Numbered from the stretch's first letter, positions 7,849-16,150 are shown. The stretch is 17,289 nt of DNA from Lachnoclostridium sp. UBA3320 (GCA_002361175.1 DESG01000037.1:1-17289), one strand, 5' to 3'. Numbers and translations are program-made. The notes: a model not told the origin generated them from the letters alone.

Positions 7849-8460
7849 TATAGCATGGCAGCTAAGGAAATAAATTATTTTGATTCCTGAATATTAAGAC
7901 AGGCAGCCATCTGTCAGTAATTTCATGAATATCAGGAAATCTCTCTGGTTCATCTGCATTTACCTTCCAAACAGCATAATGAATTTTCCACTTGATGTTT
8001 CCCTGCCGACCACAAAGCTGGATTCATGATGTGTATTTCGGCAGGCTTAAAACCTTGGGAATGCAAACCTGTTCCAGTTTACAATGTACCCTCATCATTA
8101 TAAATAATGCTACATGCAACAGAAAGGCTGCTTCACTTCCCTGCATAAACAAAAAATTGCTTTGTCAGGATAACTTGAATTCCTTGCACACCAAATACCT
8201 TTCTGACAATACCAGACCTTTTATCCTCGCAGGAATCCCTGCCAGCCAGCAATTTAGACTTATTGTATATAATACAACTGTTGTATGGATATACACTTTT
8301 GTACTTCAAACTAAAATTTGCTTTATTGGAACAATCTGGATACTTGGGAAATTACTGGTTCAGGTACATTCCTGCAAGTTCTATAATTTTACCAGTGACA
8401 AAATAAACTTTTATAACTTCAGGTTTCTGCTTCCAGTATTGCAAGCACTGCCCTCTGCTT
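7849..8460. other. Spacer between origin modules 2 and 3
   Basis: No convincing gene; the plus-strand open frame at 7992-8462 has an unlikely composition and no ribosome site. A segment of about 60 bp at 8021-8080 is roughly two-thirds identical to 8788-8847 after module 3. The 40 bp before module 3 also resembles the 40 bp before module 2. The duplicated unit was therefore longer than the conserved 258 bp, and its flanks have decayed. Confidence 0.55.
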
Positions 8461-8719
8461 GATTATGGAATACTGTAGGAAATTTATGGAGTACTGTAAT
8501 TTATTATGGAGTACTGTAGGAAATTTATATGGTACTGTATTTTCACATTCCCTCAAGTCCCCATTTTATAAGGGTTTAAGCCATCCTAGCCCTCCCTAAT
8601 GATATATTATCTAATAATATATTACCTGAGAGTGGTGGTTTTTTTTACCACCACCCTCAGTCTTATATAAAAAGATTACTGTAATGGAAAGAAAAATTTG
8701 ATTCTTCTCTGGCTGCAGG
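8461..8719 (+). other. Origin module 3, near-identical copy of module 2
   Basis: It matches module 2 over about 258 bp with only scattered changes and one extra T in the hairpin loop. Iteron cores are at 8471, 8492, 8512 and 8533, again 21, 20 and 21 bp apart. The CCCCATTTTATAAGGG motif is at 8559 and the hairpin at 8626-8660. Such identity implies a recent duplication or conversion between copies 870 bp apart. The direct repeats could also recombine and delete the DNA between them. Confidence 0.75.
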
Positions 8720-9042
8720 CCATTTCAGTATCCTGATACCAGAATAAGTTTTTCACCAGATGCTTCATTGCAGACACGAACTTAGATTCATAACATGTAA
8801 TCCAGCAGATCCAAAACTTTGGATTGCAGGTCTGTTCCATCTTCAAAAGTTGTCAATTTTCCAGTTAATTTTTTCTTTCATTCCAGTAATTTTATCGTAG
8901 TGAATGAAACAATACAATATCAGTTCCAAAACCCATATCTTCTTCTGAAATCAAATTATAATAACTTCTTAGGTTTCAATAAATTTGTTTTTTACATTTT
9001 AAAAGAACATGTGGAATTTGAATAAATTTAATGTTAGTATAT
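8720..9042. other. Region between origin module 3 and tnsD
   Basis: Non-coding and AT-rich. It contains the diverged copy (about 8788-8847) of the segment at 8021-8080. No clear terminator for the tns operon is visible after its stop at 9043, and no clean transposon end was recognised. Confidence 0.5.
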
Positions 9043-10494
9043 CTAAATTGGTAACAAACTTTTTATCTTACCTGCTGTTTCCATATCTGTAAATTTCTCC
9101 AGATATGGAAATGATGCCATAAAATTATCTTTCCTCAAATTGGTAACATTCCTGATATTCCTCCAGCAAACTTCCTCTTTCTTTTTAATCAGCTCTTGAT
9201 AACACCATACAACCTCTCTCGCCCAATAGATCTCCTTTTTTTCTTCATACTCGTATATTATTTTCCTGCATTTGGGCAGATAATCAAATCTCTTATCAGG
9301 CAATCTCAGATCCCTGCATACTGCATTAACAGTAACATGTCCAGGTCTTCCACCCTGATTGTAGTAAATCTGTTCGCATATATCACGAACCTGTTGCTTC
9401 ATCTCCTCATCCATCTTCTCCCAGTCATCCCTCTTAATTCCCTTTCTGCCTGAATAATCATGTTCTGCTTTTGGTTTTACCTTGTTTGCATTCTTTGCTG
9501 TCGAAGGGCTGCATCCCATCTCTCTTGCAATTCTATGGCATCCAAGACCTGTATCATACAGCCTTGCAACCTTCTCATTAAACAACTCAGTTTGTGACCT
9601 TTCTGGCAGTTTTGGATTAACCAATTCATTTACACTTATTCCAAGAAAAAATGCTATCTGGCATACATCATAGAAATCCCATCTGTAACCTGTAAATATC
9701 TTCTGCATCTGGCTTAACTTGGTAATCCCCTGATTGGGTAACTCTTTATAAAATTCCATAAAATCATTAAACAACATGGTAATATTTCTTGCCTTTCCTC
9801 TGGCACTCAAATACTTTGTTCCCTCCAGTTTTGAATTAAGAAATTCTCCAATTTTAACTGTATTATCCATATATATAGGCGACTGGAACACATCTGTTAT
9901 ATATTCTGCCAGATGTAATTCCAAGCCATCCTCCACCAGTTCAGGAACTGTATCATTTATCTCTTCTTCTGCAATATATAACCTTGCAGATTGTTTTCCT
10001 GATATTCTGATATTTGTATTCTTAAGCTTACATTTATGCTTTGTGCAAATATCAATATTCCTTATATTTGCCTGCCTTGCCCAATATGCTTCTCCATATA
10101 TTTCCTTTGTTTCTATTGCACACAGTGGGCAGTACTTGATATAATGAACCTGCTCACTTGTCCTGTTCTTGGAAACTGGTAACAACCTGTGTACATCCTC
10201 TTCTGAATTTGCCATTGATTCCAGTGCATTACAAAGCCTTCCATGTCCAATAAACCTGTATGATGGAAACATTGTATGTCCCATTATTAAATCTTCCATT
10301 GGAATTATCTTTGTTATTGTTTCTTTGGCATCAGCATCCAGATGGTTAATAAATTCAAAATCTGCCCTTGTATTCTTGTTTTCCATAAGGTCTTCCAATG
10401 CATTTGTATAGGATGGGTACATATGTGCAAAATATCTGGCAAACCATGAGTATACAAGTTCATCTTCATATAATGCAGGCAGGTATGCAATCAC
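9043..10494 (-). CDS. tnsD: TnsD/TniQ family target-selection protein
   Basis: 483 residues with GTG start at 10494, overlapping the tnsC stop as GTGA, with AGGTGGT just upstream: translational coupling. The N-terminal TniQ domain begins IAYLPALYEDELVYSWFARY, and a zinc-finger pattern follows (C122, C125 in YCPLC; C150 and H153 in ICTKH). Around 312-338 a helix-turn-helix (TGLGCHRIAREMGCSPSTAK) is clear. In Tn7, TnsD binds the attachment site and recruits TnsC. The length and the extra DNA-binding part fit a TnsD-type homing protein better than the shorter TniQ of CRISPR-associated transposons. The target cannot be read from the sequence. Last gene of the operon; no tnsE-like gene follows. 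Confidence 0.9.
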   Translation of the reverse strand: MIAYLPALYEDELVYSWFARYFAHMYPSYTNALEDLMENKNTRADFEFINHLDADAKETITKIIPMEDLIMGHTMFPSYRFIGHGRLCNALESMANSEEDVHRLLPVSKNRTSEQVHYIKYCPLCAIETKEIYGEAYWARQANIRNIDICTKHKCKLKNTNIRISGKQSARLYIAEEEINDTVPELVEDGLELHLAEYITDVFQSPIYMDNTVKIGEFLNSKLEGTKYLSARGKARNITMLFNDFMEFYKELPNQGITKLSQMQKIFTGYRWDFYDVCQIAFFLGISVNELVNPKLPERSQTELFNEKVARLYDTGLGCHRIAREMGCSPSTAKNANKVKPKAEHDYSGRKGIKRDDWEKMDEEMKQQVRDICEQIYYNQGGRPGHVTVNAVCRDLRLPDKRFDYLPKCRKIIYEYEEKKEIYWAREVVWCYQELIKKKEEVCWRNIRNVTNLRKDNFMASFPYLEKFTDMETAGKIKSLLPI

Positions 10495-11747
10495 AGCACC
10501 ACCTGCCTGACTGGGATATAATTCCCTATAAATGTAACAATGTCCTCCTCTTTCTTCTTTGCAGTTTCTACCAGTGCAGGAATATCAATGCTGTCAAAAT
10601 CTGCTACTTCATTGTTATTTATGATTTCTGGTGTTTTCTCCACAGCTTTTGCATATTTCTTGTTAATCCTGATATTTGGAGTAATATAAGGATGCAGCAT
10701 CTTCATTCTTCGCTCATATGCTTCGTTTAATGTTGCAAGCCCCAGTTCTTCTTTTCCACTCAGAATAGCAATCTCCTGTGCATCATGCACCAATGCTGTG
10801 ACAGAGCCTGGAATAGCCCCACTGTGTTCATACATCCACTCCAGAATACCATCTGTCAGTTTGGCCTTATTTTGTACATACTGATATGAAAATACTACCC
10901 TGCAGAATTCCCTGAACTGTCCATCATATGGCATTGCATCATACTGCAGGCCAGAGGTCCTTCGTGCCATCTGTGGGTTCTGAGAAAAAAATGGGATACA
11001 TTCAGGAGTCCCACACATCATTACACTGATGTTAGATGAGTTTATCAGCTGCAGTACCATCCGATACAGCTGGCTTCCACTTTTACTCTCCACGATCATC
11101 TGGATTTCATCGATCACAAGTACTCCGATATACAAGTTAGAAACCTGGCATACCATTTGCATAACCTGCTCTGCATTCATTGTGCTTTTTTGAGACTTCT
11201 GGAAGTAATTTGTACCCAGGCATTCATCCACTTTTGATAATATTTGTGAACATAGGCTTCGGAAGCTGCAGTTGAATGGACAGCTTACTGTTACAACTGG
11301 AATAATTTTTCTATATGGTTCATCTACTTCCATAACATTCCCAAGCAGACTGATTGCTGCCTGTATACAGGTGGTCTTTCCAATGCCAGAAATCCCAATG
11401 CATGTAGCCGATGTCATCCCTGTGGCAGTGCCCTTATACTGGTCGTTTTGAAATCCATCTTCATTATATGGTTCCACAATGCCATGATGTACAGCATTTA
11501 GCAGCCTGACAGATTCAATGGTTCCCTTTTTCTGCAGGGATATGGAAGCCATGGAGTAAAGTTTGCAGTAAATCTCAGCAGCCATTTCATTTGGTATAAA
11601 GATTTTGTATATATCTGAAAGCCTTAAAAGCCTTTCTGCTGTTTCCATCTGCCTTACATTTTCACTGTATGCTGGCAGTACTGTCAATGCCTTCTCCAAT
11701 TCTTTTCCGAAAAGCATTTTGGGTAATAAAGTAGAATAATCAGTCAT
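10491..11747 (-). CDS. tnsC: TnsC family AAA+ ATPase transposition regulator
   Basis: 418 residues with ATG 11747 inside the end of tnsB (8-bp overlap) and GGAGG upstream. Walker A GISGIGKTT spans 118-126 (K124), Walker B VLVIDEIQ has D213 and E214, and a sensor-like MMCGTPE lies about 243-249. This is the TnsC/TniB/MuB pattern: an ATP-dependent filament on target DNA that receives the signal from TnsD/TniQ and activates TnsB. The N-terminal 100 residues are the probable partner-contact region. The gene sits in the expected operon order. Confidence 0.93.
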   Translation of the reverse strand: MTDYSTLLPKMLFGKELEKALTVLPAYSENVRQMETAERLLRLSDIYKIFIPNEMAAEIYCKLYSMASISLQKKGTIESVRLLNAVHHGIVEPYNEDGFQNDQYKGTATGMTSATCIGISGIGKTTCIQAAISLLGNVMEVDEPYRKIIPVVTVSCPFNCSFRSLCSQILSKVDECLGTNYFQKSQKSTMNAEQVMQMVCQVSNLYIGVLVIDEIQMIVESKSGSQLYRMVLQLINSSNISVMMCGTPECIPFFSQNPQMARRTSGLQYDAMPYDGQFREFCRVVFSYQYVQNKAKLTDGILEWMYEHSGAIPGSVTALVHDAQEIAILSGKEELGLATLNEAYERRMKMLHPYITPNIRINKKYAKAVEKTPEIINNNEVADFDSIDIPALVETAKKKEEDIVTFIGNYIPVRQVVL

Positions 11748-13599
11748 CTTGCAGCCCAGCCTCCTTTACATGGTTTATATGTCTCTTCTTCCTTTCTTCT
11801 TCTCTCGTTCCTCTGATATTTTTTACATCAGGATTCGTTTCTGTTATGGCATTTTGTTTAATCGTCTGTATATGCGATACCAAATTTATCTCAGACTGGA
11901 TGCTCTGTTGCTGCTCCTGTCCAATAATTTCATTCTGTCTCTTCTTCATGGCCAATACAGCTTCCAAGTCTTTTCCTTGATATCTTGATTCAATCAAATC
12001 AAACCTTGTGTACTTTCCATCTTCATATATCCAGACACAGGATACATCAGCTCTGTCATATGCTACTGTGACTTTTCCACCCTTTAGGCATCTTTCAAAA
12101 AAACCTTCAGTAAAATACCTAAGGCCATTTACCCTTAACCCAAATCTTGAGAAACTGCCTTCTGTCCTTGGCAAAAGAGTAAGTATAATCTGTTCTTTTG
12201 CAACATCTGGCAGAACATTACATCCTCTTAAATTTTCTATACCATATTGCCATATTGAGTTGCTGTATGGTTTTACATTCAGTTCCAGCATTTCTTCGGT
12301 ATATGGAAAATTTTTGATAATATGCTTGCTGTTATAATGAATTATGCAGCGAAGCAGTATTGTTTCAAATTCTTTCAATGTCAGGCAGCTTTTCTCTTTG
12401 TAATCCCCGAAATAAGAACCTCTTTCTAAATATTCATCTGCAACTACACCTGCACCTTTCAGGTATGGTTTGAAGAAATTTTGTATAATATCAAAGAATT
12501 TCTCTACAACTCCTTTTGCATCAGCCCTGTATGCCTCCAAGTTAATAATCCTTATACCTAATTCTGCTAACTGGCCATAAGTATTCCCAGCATAATCACT
12601 TCCTCTGTCAGTAACTATGCAGCCTGGAAGACCACTAGGCCATTCCTTCTCTGTAATTTCAATCCCAAATTTATGGCAATATTCTTTTTTATTTGTTACA
12701 ACATTTATCATTAATGTCTGTAAACTATATTCACCACCTTCCCACCCAAGACTGTAACCTAGACATAGGTATGAATATCCATCAAGTAATGCAGTCATTA
12801 CTGGTCTGCCTATCACCTTGGCTCTGTCATCTGAAACAATGTATAAATCTGCAATTGTACTGTCTGCCATGCCGACTCCTGGTGCTGCTGCAAATGCCTG
12901 TACATTGTCTCCAATCAACACCCTGTGGTTTTTCATAAAACCTGTTTTACCTTCCCTTGAAATGTAATAGCTCAAATATTTTTTATTCTTTGCATACCAG
13001 TATCGGAACTGGTTAAAAGATGGATATTCTTCTTCCAGTATTCCTTCAGCATTTGTATATTTTTCTTTCAGCATCAGCTTATATGCTGTATTCAGGCTGT
13101 TTTTCTTCCTGCAGTAGTAATATTTGTTAATAGCCCATCTGATGTTTTTCTCGTCATCAGAAAGAGGTTTCTCTTTTGCAGTCCTGTGCTTTCGCACAAG
13201 TGCAGAAACAGAATTATATGTCAGGTACATTTTCAAATAATTCCTGACTGTCTGTTTTGTAACCCCATGTTCTTTTGCTGTCCTTTCTATCATCTGTGTC
13301 CTGGTTATGGCACTTTCATCTTCCATGCAAAGGAGCACTGGGGCAATGACAGCATATCTCTCCCTTGCACTATTCCTTTCCTTTGCTTCTAATTTCTCTT
13401 CCTGCACAATCTTCACACCATGCAGTTCCAGTAATTCATCCTCTGTACAGGGTTTGTACTCCTTGAACTTTGATGCCATGCACCATTCTGGCATAGGTGC
13501 CTTTATTCCCTTACACTGGATATACAGCACCTCATCCCCAGCTTCTGCCAGTATCCTGACTATATTGTTTTCTTTCCTTAACAGTTCATTTTTCTGCAT
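11740..13599 (-). CDS. tnsB: TnsB family DDE transposase
   Basis: 619 residues with ATG 13599 and GGAGG 10 nt upstream, inside the end of tnsA (14-bp overlap). Domains in order: N-terminal region; helix-turn-helix about 95-135 (TRTQMIERTAKEHGVTKQTV); rve/RNase H-like integrase core with D246 (MADSTIADLY), D331 (IVTDRGSDY) and E366 (AKGVVEKFF), so 34 residues separate the last two, the classical DD35E spacing; then a beta-barrel and basic C-terminal tail. TnsB binds the transposon ends and joins the 3' strands to target DNA. All three catalytic residues are intact, so the enzyme looks functional. About 80 residues shorter than Tn7 TnsB as I recall it. Confidence 0.95.
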   Translation of the reverse strand: MQKNELLRKENNIVRILAEAGDEVLYIQCKGIKAPMPEWCMASKFKEYKPCTEDELLELHGVKIVQEEKLEAKERNSARERYAVIAPVLLCMEDESAITRTQMIERTAKEHGVTKQTVRNYLKMYLTYNSVSALVRKHRTAKEKPLSDDEKNIRWAINKYYYCRKKNSLNTAYKLMLKEKYTNAEGILEEEYPSFNQFRYWYAKNKKYLSYYISREGKTGFMKNHRVLIGDNVQAFAAAPGVGMADSTIADLYIVSDDRAKVIGRPVMTALLDGYSYLCLGYSLGWEGGEYSLQTLMINVVTNKKEYCHKFGIEITEKEWPSGLPGCIVTDRGSDYAGNTYGQLAELGIRIINLEAYRADAKGVVEKFFDIIQNFFKPYLKGAGVVADEYLERGSYFGDYKEKSCLTLKEFETILLRCIIHYNSKHIIKNFPYTEEMLELNVKPYSNSIWQYGIENLRGCNVLPDVAKEQIILTLLPRTEGSFSRFGLRVNGLRYFTEGFFERCLKGGKVTVAYDRADVSCVWIYEDGKYTRFDLIESRYQGKDLEAVLAMKKRQNEIIGQEQQQSIQSEINLVSHIQTIKQNAITETNPDVKNIRGTREEERKKRHINHVKEAGLQDD

Positions 13600-13930
13600 C
13601 TACTGCCAGCCTCCAATCTTTTTCTTTTACTCCATGTTTTAACCAGTACTCCCTGCTCTGCTGTAACAGTTTTGCATTTGATGGTCTCTTTAGCAGGTTC
13701 CTGTAACAGCATTCATAAACTACGATAGTATCATCTTCCATGGTACATACAATATCAGATGTATATTCGCTTCCATCTATAGGGGCATTACATCTGATTT
13801 CTTTTACTGTTTCATCTTCTGAGAGATTGTCCACCATTTGTTTCTGTATATCATCATATGTCTTGCAGATACCCTCACATTTGGGGACACTCCTCTTCTC
13901 GCATCTTCCCTTATAATTCTTTTTCCTCAT
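13586..13930 (-). CDS. tnsA: Short TnsA-like protein with a degenerate nuclease centre
   Basis: 114 residues with ATG 13930 and AAAGGAGG 10 nt upstream. Position before tnsB and the pattern 'hydrophobic strand, SDIVC, DDTIVVYE, long helix, DWRLAVDAEK' match the TnsA endonuclease N-terminal domain. D59 aligns with the catalytic Asp. The ExK-type strand (QVK in Tn7) reads YECCYR here, with Cys75 where Lys is expected. It is much shorter than Tn7 TnsA (about 270 residues) and lacks the C-terminal TnsC-contact domain. In Tn7, TnsA cuts the 5' strands to allow cut-and-paste movement. A missing Lys could mean an altered or absent nuclease and hence cointegrate formation. I recall similar REC-type variants in clostridial elements, so this may be a family trait. 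Confidence 0.72.
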   Translation of the reverse strand: MRKKNYKGRCEKRSVPKCEGICKTYDDIQKQMVDNLSEDETVKEIRCNAPIDGSEYTSDIVCTMEDDTIVVYECCYRNLLKRPSNAKLLQQSREYWLKHGVKEKDWRLAVDAEK

Positions 13931-14315
13931 GGAAAATCTGCCTCCTTTCCTTTTGGATTTTTATTAAATCCCATAATACCTAAGAAAATCCATGGGCTTT
14001 CCTGTTGGCCTGGTATTTCTGCTCCCTCCAATACCCAAAACCCTAAAGCAGGAAAGTTACCATATCCCAGCAAGCTTTCTGTATCCCTATTATGCCATAC
14101 AAAAAATCCATTACATTTTGCAAAAAGAACTTTTTGCTTGGTATAGCAATATGGCTATCAAAGTATATACCAGGCTGCCATCACTCTGGGAACAGTTTCC
14201 AAATATGCATGTTAAAATGGCCAGTACAAATTTATGTTGTTTGTTGCAGGATATTGTCGTATACTGAGGGAAGTACATATCCAACACAAAACTTTAGGAT
14301 ACCAGGAGGGCAATA
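13931..14315. other. Divergent intergenic region between tnsA and the DUF3800 gene
   Basis: It must hold the tns operon promoter (leftward) and the DUF3800 promoter (rightward), but no pair of good -35/-10 boxes stands out. The near-perfect palindrome GCAAAAAGAACTTTTTGC at 14120-14137 is a candidate shared operator. I looked for TnsB-like repeats marking a right transposon end and found nothing convincing. Confidence 0.5.
14120..14137. repeat. 18-bp dyad between divergent genes
   Basis: Perfect 8-bp arms GCAAAAAG and CTTTTTGC surround AA. Near the middle of the tnsA/DUF3800 intergenic region, it is a plausible operator controlling one or both directions; a hairpin in either transcript is an alternative. 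Confidence 0.45.
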
Positions 14316-15044
14316 ATGAAAGATTATCTTCTATATGTAGATGAAACCAAACCCAGCAGCACCCAGCCTTATTTCTGTTTTGCAGGAATCGCTGTTGAAA
14401 GGCTGTATTACGAAAAAACTCTGATCCATGATGTGAATGCCCTGAAAATAAAACATTTCGGAAAGTCTGATATAGTGTTCCATTTTTCTGACATGAAAAA
14501 GAATCGTGGCGATTTCTCTGCTTTGCAGGATACCACATTAAGGAACAGCTTCTGGCAGGATTATATTAACCTGTTAAGCAATGCCAGCTTCGACATTTTA
14601 GGGATATATTTTAATGATGAAAAAATGAAGTATATGCAGCATGGGAAATCAAAAAATAACTATAATATTGGATTCCATGCACTGCTTGATAATTTTATGC
14701 ATTACCTTACCAGCCATGATGCCTATGGGCAGATTTGTGTTGAATCAAGAAGCTTCAATGAAAACAGGTTCTTATTTGATGTGTTTTATAAATACCAGCA
14801 GAATGGTTCCATCTATTTTTCGGAAAGTGATATCAGGCAGCATCTTTCTTCGGTTGGCTTTATTGTTAAAGGCGATAACTGCATCGGCCTGCAGCTGGCA
14901 GACCCTGTTCCATCCCAGCTGATGAGGTATAAATCAGGGTATAAAAAAGATTTTTATGGGCTGTATAACACCCTCAGCCCAAAACTGTATAATGCTGGTA
15001 CAGAGTATGAAAATATACTGGGTATAAAAAATATTTTAGAATAA
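14316..15044 (+). CDS. DUF3800 domain protein (putative RNase H-like nuclease)
   Basis: 242 residues with ATG 14316 and AGGAGGG upstream. The DUF3800 hallmarks are complete: LLYVDETKP at the N-terminus (D9, E10), a FAGIAV strand, a mid-protein VFHFSDM with H56, ICVESRS with E143, and the signature GLQLADPV with D196 near the C-terminus. D9, E143 and D196 could form an RNase H-like metal centre; the family is unproven biochemically to my knowledge, so this is inference. DUF3800 genes are common in mobile elements and near defence genes. It diverges from tnsA. The consensus promoter of an RNA gene starts 4 nt after its stop codon, which makes a functional link between protein and RNA worth testing. 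Confidence 0.85.
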   Translation: MKDYLLYVDETKPSSTQPYFCFAGIAVERLYYEKTLIHDVNALKIKHFGKSDIVFHFSDMKKNRGDFSALQDTTLRNSFWQDYINLLSNASFDILGIYFNDEKMKYMQHGKSKNNYNIGFHALLDNFMHYLTSHDAYGQICVESRSFNENRFLFDVFYKYQQNGSIYFSESDIRQHLSSVGFIVKGDNCIGLQLADPVPSQLMRYKSGYKKDFYGLYNTLSPKLYNAGTEYENILGIKNILE

Positions 15045-15047
15045 ATC

Positions 15048-15076
15048 TTGACATTATGGGATATATTTTATATAAT
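15048..15076 (+). promoter_or_regulatory. Consensus sigma-A promoter of the small RNA
   Basis: TTGACA (15048-15053), a 17-bp spacer and TATAAT (15071-15076) form a perfect housekeeping promoter, the best in the window. It starts 4 nt after the DUF3800 stop. The predicted start is near 15083. No coding sequence with a ribosome site follows. Confidence 0.93.
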
Positions 15077-15082
15077 CCATAG

Positions 15083-15207
15083 TATCATAATATTGGTGTG
15101 ACCAAGAAGTATGATAGCCGAATGATAGAGGTGTAACCTTGAAGCATAAAGGCATATATGGGATTTGTTAATGAGATAGGAGCAGGTGTGACCTGTTCCT
15201 ATTTTTT
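15083..15207 (+). ncRNA. Novel small RNA of about 125 nt with three GGTGTRACC stem-loops
   Basis: It is bounded by a perfect promoter (15048-15076) and an intrinsic terminator (15176-15207), with no ribosome site or plausible frame between. Three stem-loops share GGTGTRACC: TTGGT-GTG-ACCAA at 15093-15105, AGGT-GTA-ACCT at 15129-15139, and the terminator stem itself, whose tip is CAGGT-GTG-ACCTG (15183-15195). The repeated tip suggests a recurring protein- or RNA-binding element. It follows the DUF3800 gene, so the partner may be that protein. Other ideas are a plasmid copy-control RNA or a type III antitoxin-like RNA, but no toxin gene is adjacent. I know no RNA family with this layout. Confidence 0.8.
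15176..15207 (+). terminator. Intrinsic terminator of the small RNA
   Basis: A 12-bp stem, ATAGGAGCAGGT with ACCTGTTCCTAT, has one G-T pair and a GTG loop, and is followed directly by five T. Strong rightward terminator. Its apex repeats the GGTGTGACC motif of the upstream stem-loops. Confidence 0.92.
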
Positions 15208-15383
15208 AAGTTAAATATACTTTCAGTACAGTTGTAACACACAAAAACATCTATATATCCTGCAATACCACTCTCACATCCAGTCTGATCTGCATAACAG
15301 GATTGTAGAAACCAAGAAAGTTGATATGGAAATTCTATTGCCAGAAATTTTTTTAATATAAACACATTAAAATTACTTTTATT

Positions 15384-16043
15384 CTCCCAACTTTCAAAAA
15401 TATGGGAAAACACATGTCCTCAGTCATCCTAAAAAACTTGAAAACAAAGCACTCCCAAGTTTCCAAAGGCTGGGAAGAAACTTGGGGATTCCATCTCAAA
15501 CTTGGGAAAATCAAAGAAATCTGCAGCATATCCCCTTATTAAAATCTTTCTGCAAGATTTCCCTATAATCCATCAAACCTATATAAACACTGCATTTCTG
15601 TAAAATTCTTGTCATACCCTACTTTTAAATCATATCCCTGCCATTCCCCAATTTATTCCCGAATTTCAAATGCATGAATCAAAACTTGGGAAAATGTATG
15701 TGCATGCTTATATCAAAAAGTCTGGAAAAACCCCAAAAATAAGGGACTCCCAAGTTTTCAAAAGTTGGGAGAAAACTTGGGGATTTTATCTCAAAGTTGG
15801 GAAAATTCAAAAATTTAATCTTCTGCATGAATAAATGCAGCATGATACTCATTTTATCTCTTATAAATTACAAAAGAATTTTCATAAACATAATTTTATT
15901 GATACTATAAAAACACCCAGAAATAATTCGTAAAAATTTCTTCCGCCAACTTTTTCCCAAGTTTTCATAAATTTTCCCAACTTTTGTGAAAAATGGGCAA
16001 AACTTGGGGATTTTTCCAAATTTGGGACAAAACTTGGGAAAAT
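15384..16043. repeat. Three clusters of CCCAAGTTT / AACTTGGG repeats
   Basis: Clusters at 15384-15511, 15681-15805 and 15941-16043, plus a single site at 16121, contain about 14 copies of CCCAASTTT in both orientations. The cores at 15451-15515 and 15746-15810 are 65-bp near-duplicates, each starting with a dyad (CTCCCAA...TTGGGAG) and followed by AACTTGGGGATT and TTGGGAAAA. Cluster 3 is a diverged version. There are no genes in this stretch. Such an array is typical of protein-binding sites: a partition site, second replication control locus or TnsB-binding end are the options. The spacers (15512-15680, 15806-15940) are plain AT-rich DNA. Confidence 0.75.
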
Positions 16044-16150
16044 CAATTTTAAACAAAAAAACTGCAACACCTTATAAAATAAGGCTTTGCAGACAATATT
16101 TTACTATCGGTTTTTCATTTCCCCAAGTTTCAATCCCATTTTCACTATGT

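Noticed and set aside
7992..8462. Plus-strand open frame of 156 codons between origin modules
   Set aside because: No ribosome site, Cys/Ile/Asn-rich unlikely sequence, and it overlaps duplicated non-coding segments.
8720..9042. Left end of a Tn7-like element just after tnsD
   Set aside because: Several TGT starts were compared with ACA sites at 13931-14315, but no more than six or seven bases matched and no repeated TnsB-like sites were present.
15083..15207. Type III toxin-antitoxin RNA
   Set aside because: No ToxN-like toxin gene follows the terminator and the spacing of the stem-loops is uneven; kept only as an analogy.
15412..15417. ACATGT as abutted transposon ends of a circular Tn7-like intermediate
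   Set aside because: Flanking CCCAAGTTT sites are not arranged symmetrically around it and ACATGT occurs by chance elsewhere in the window.
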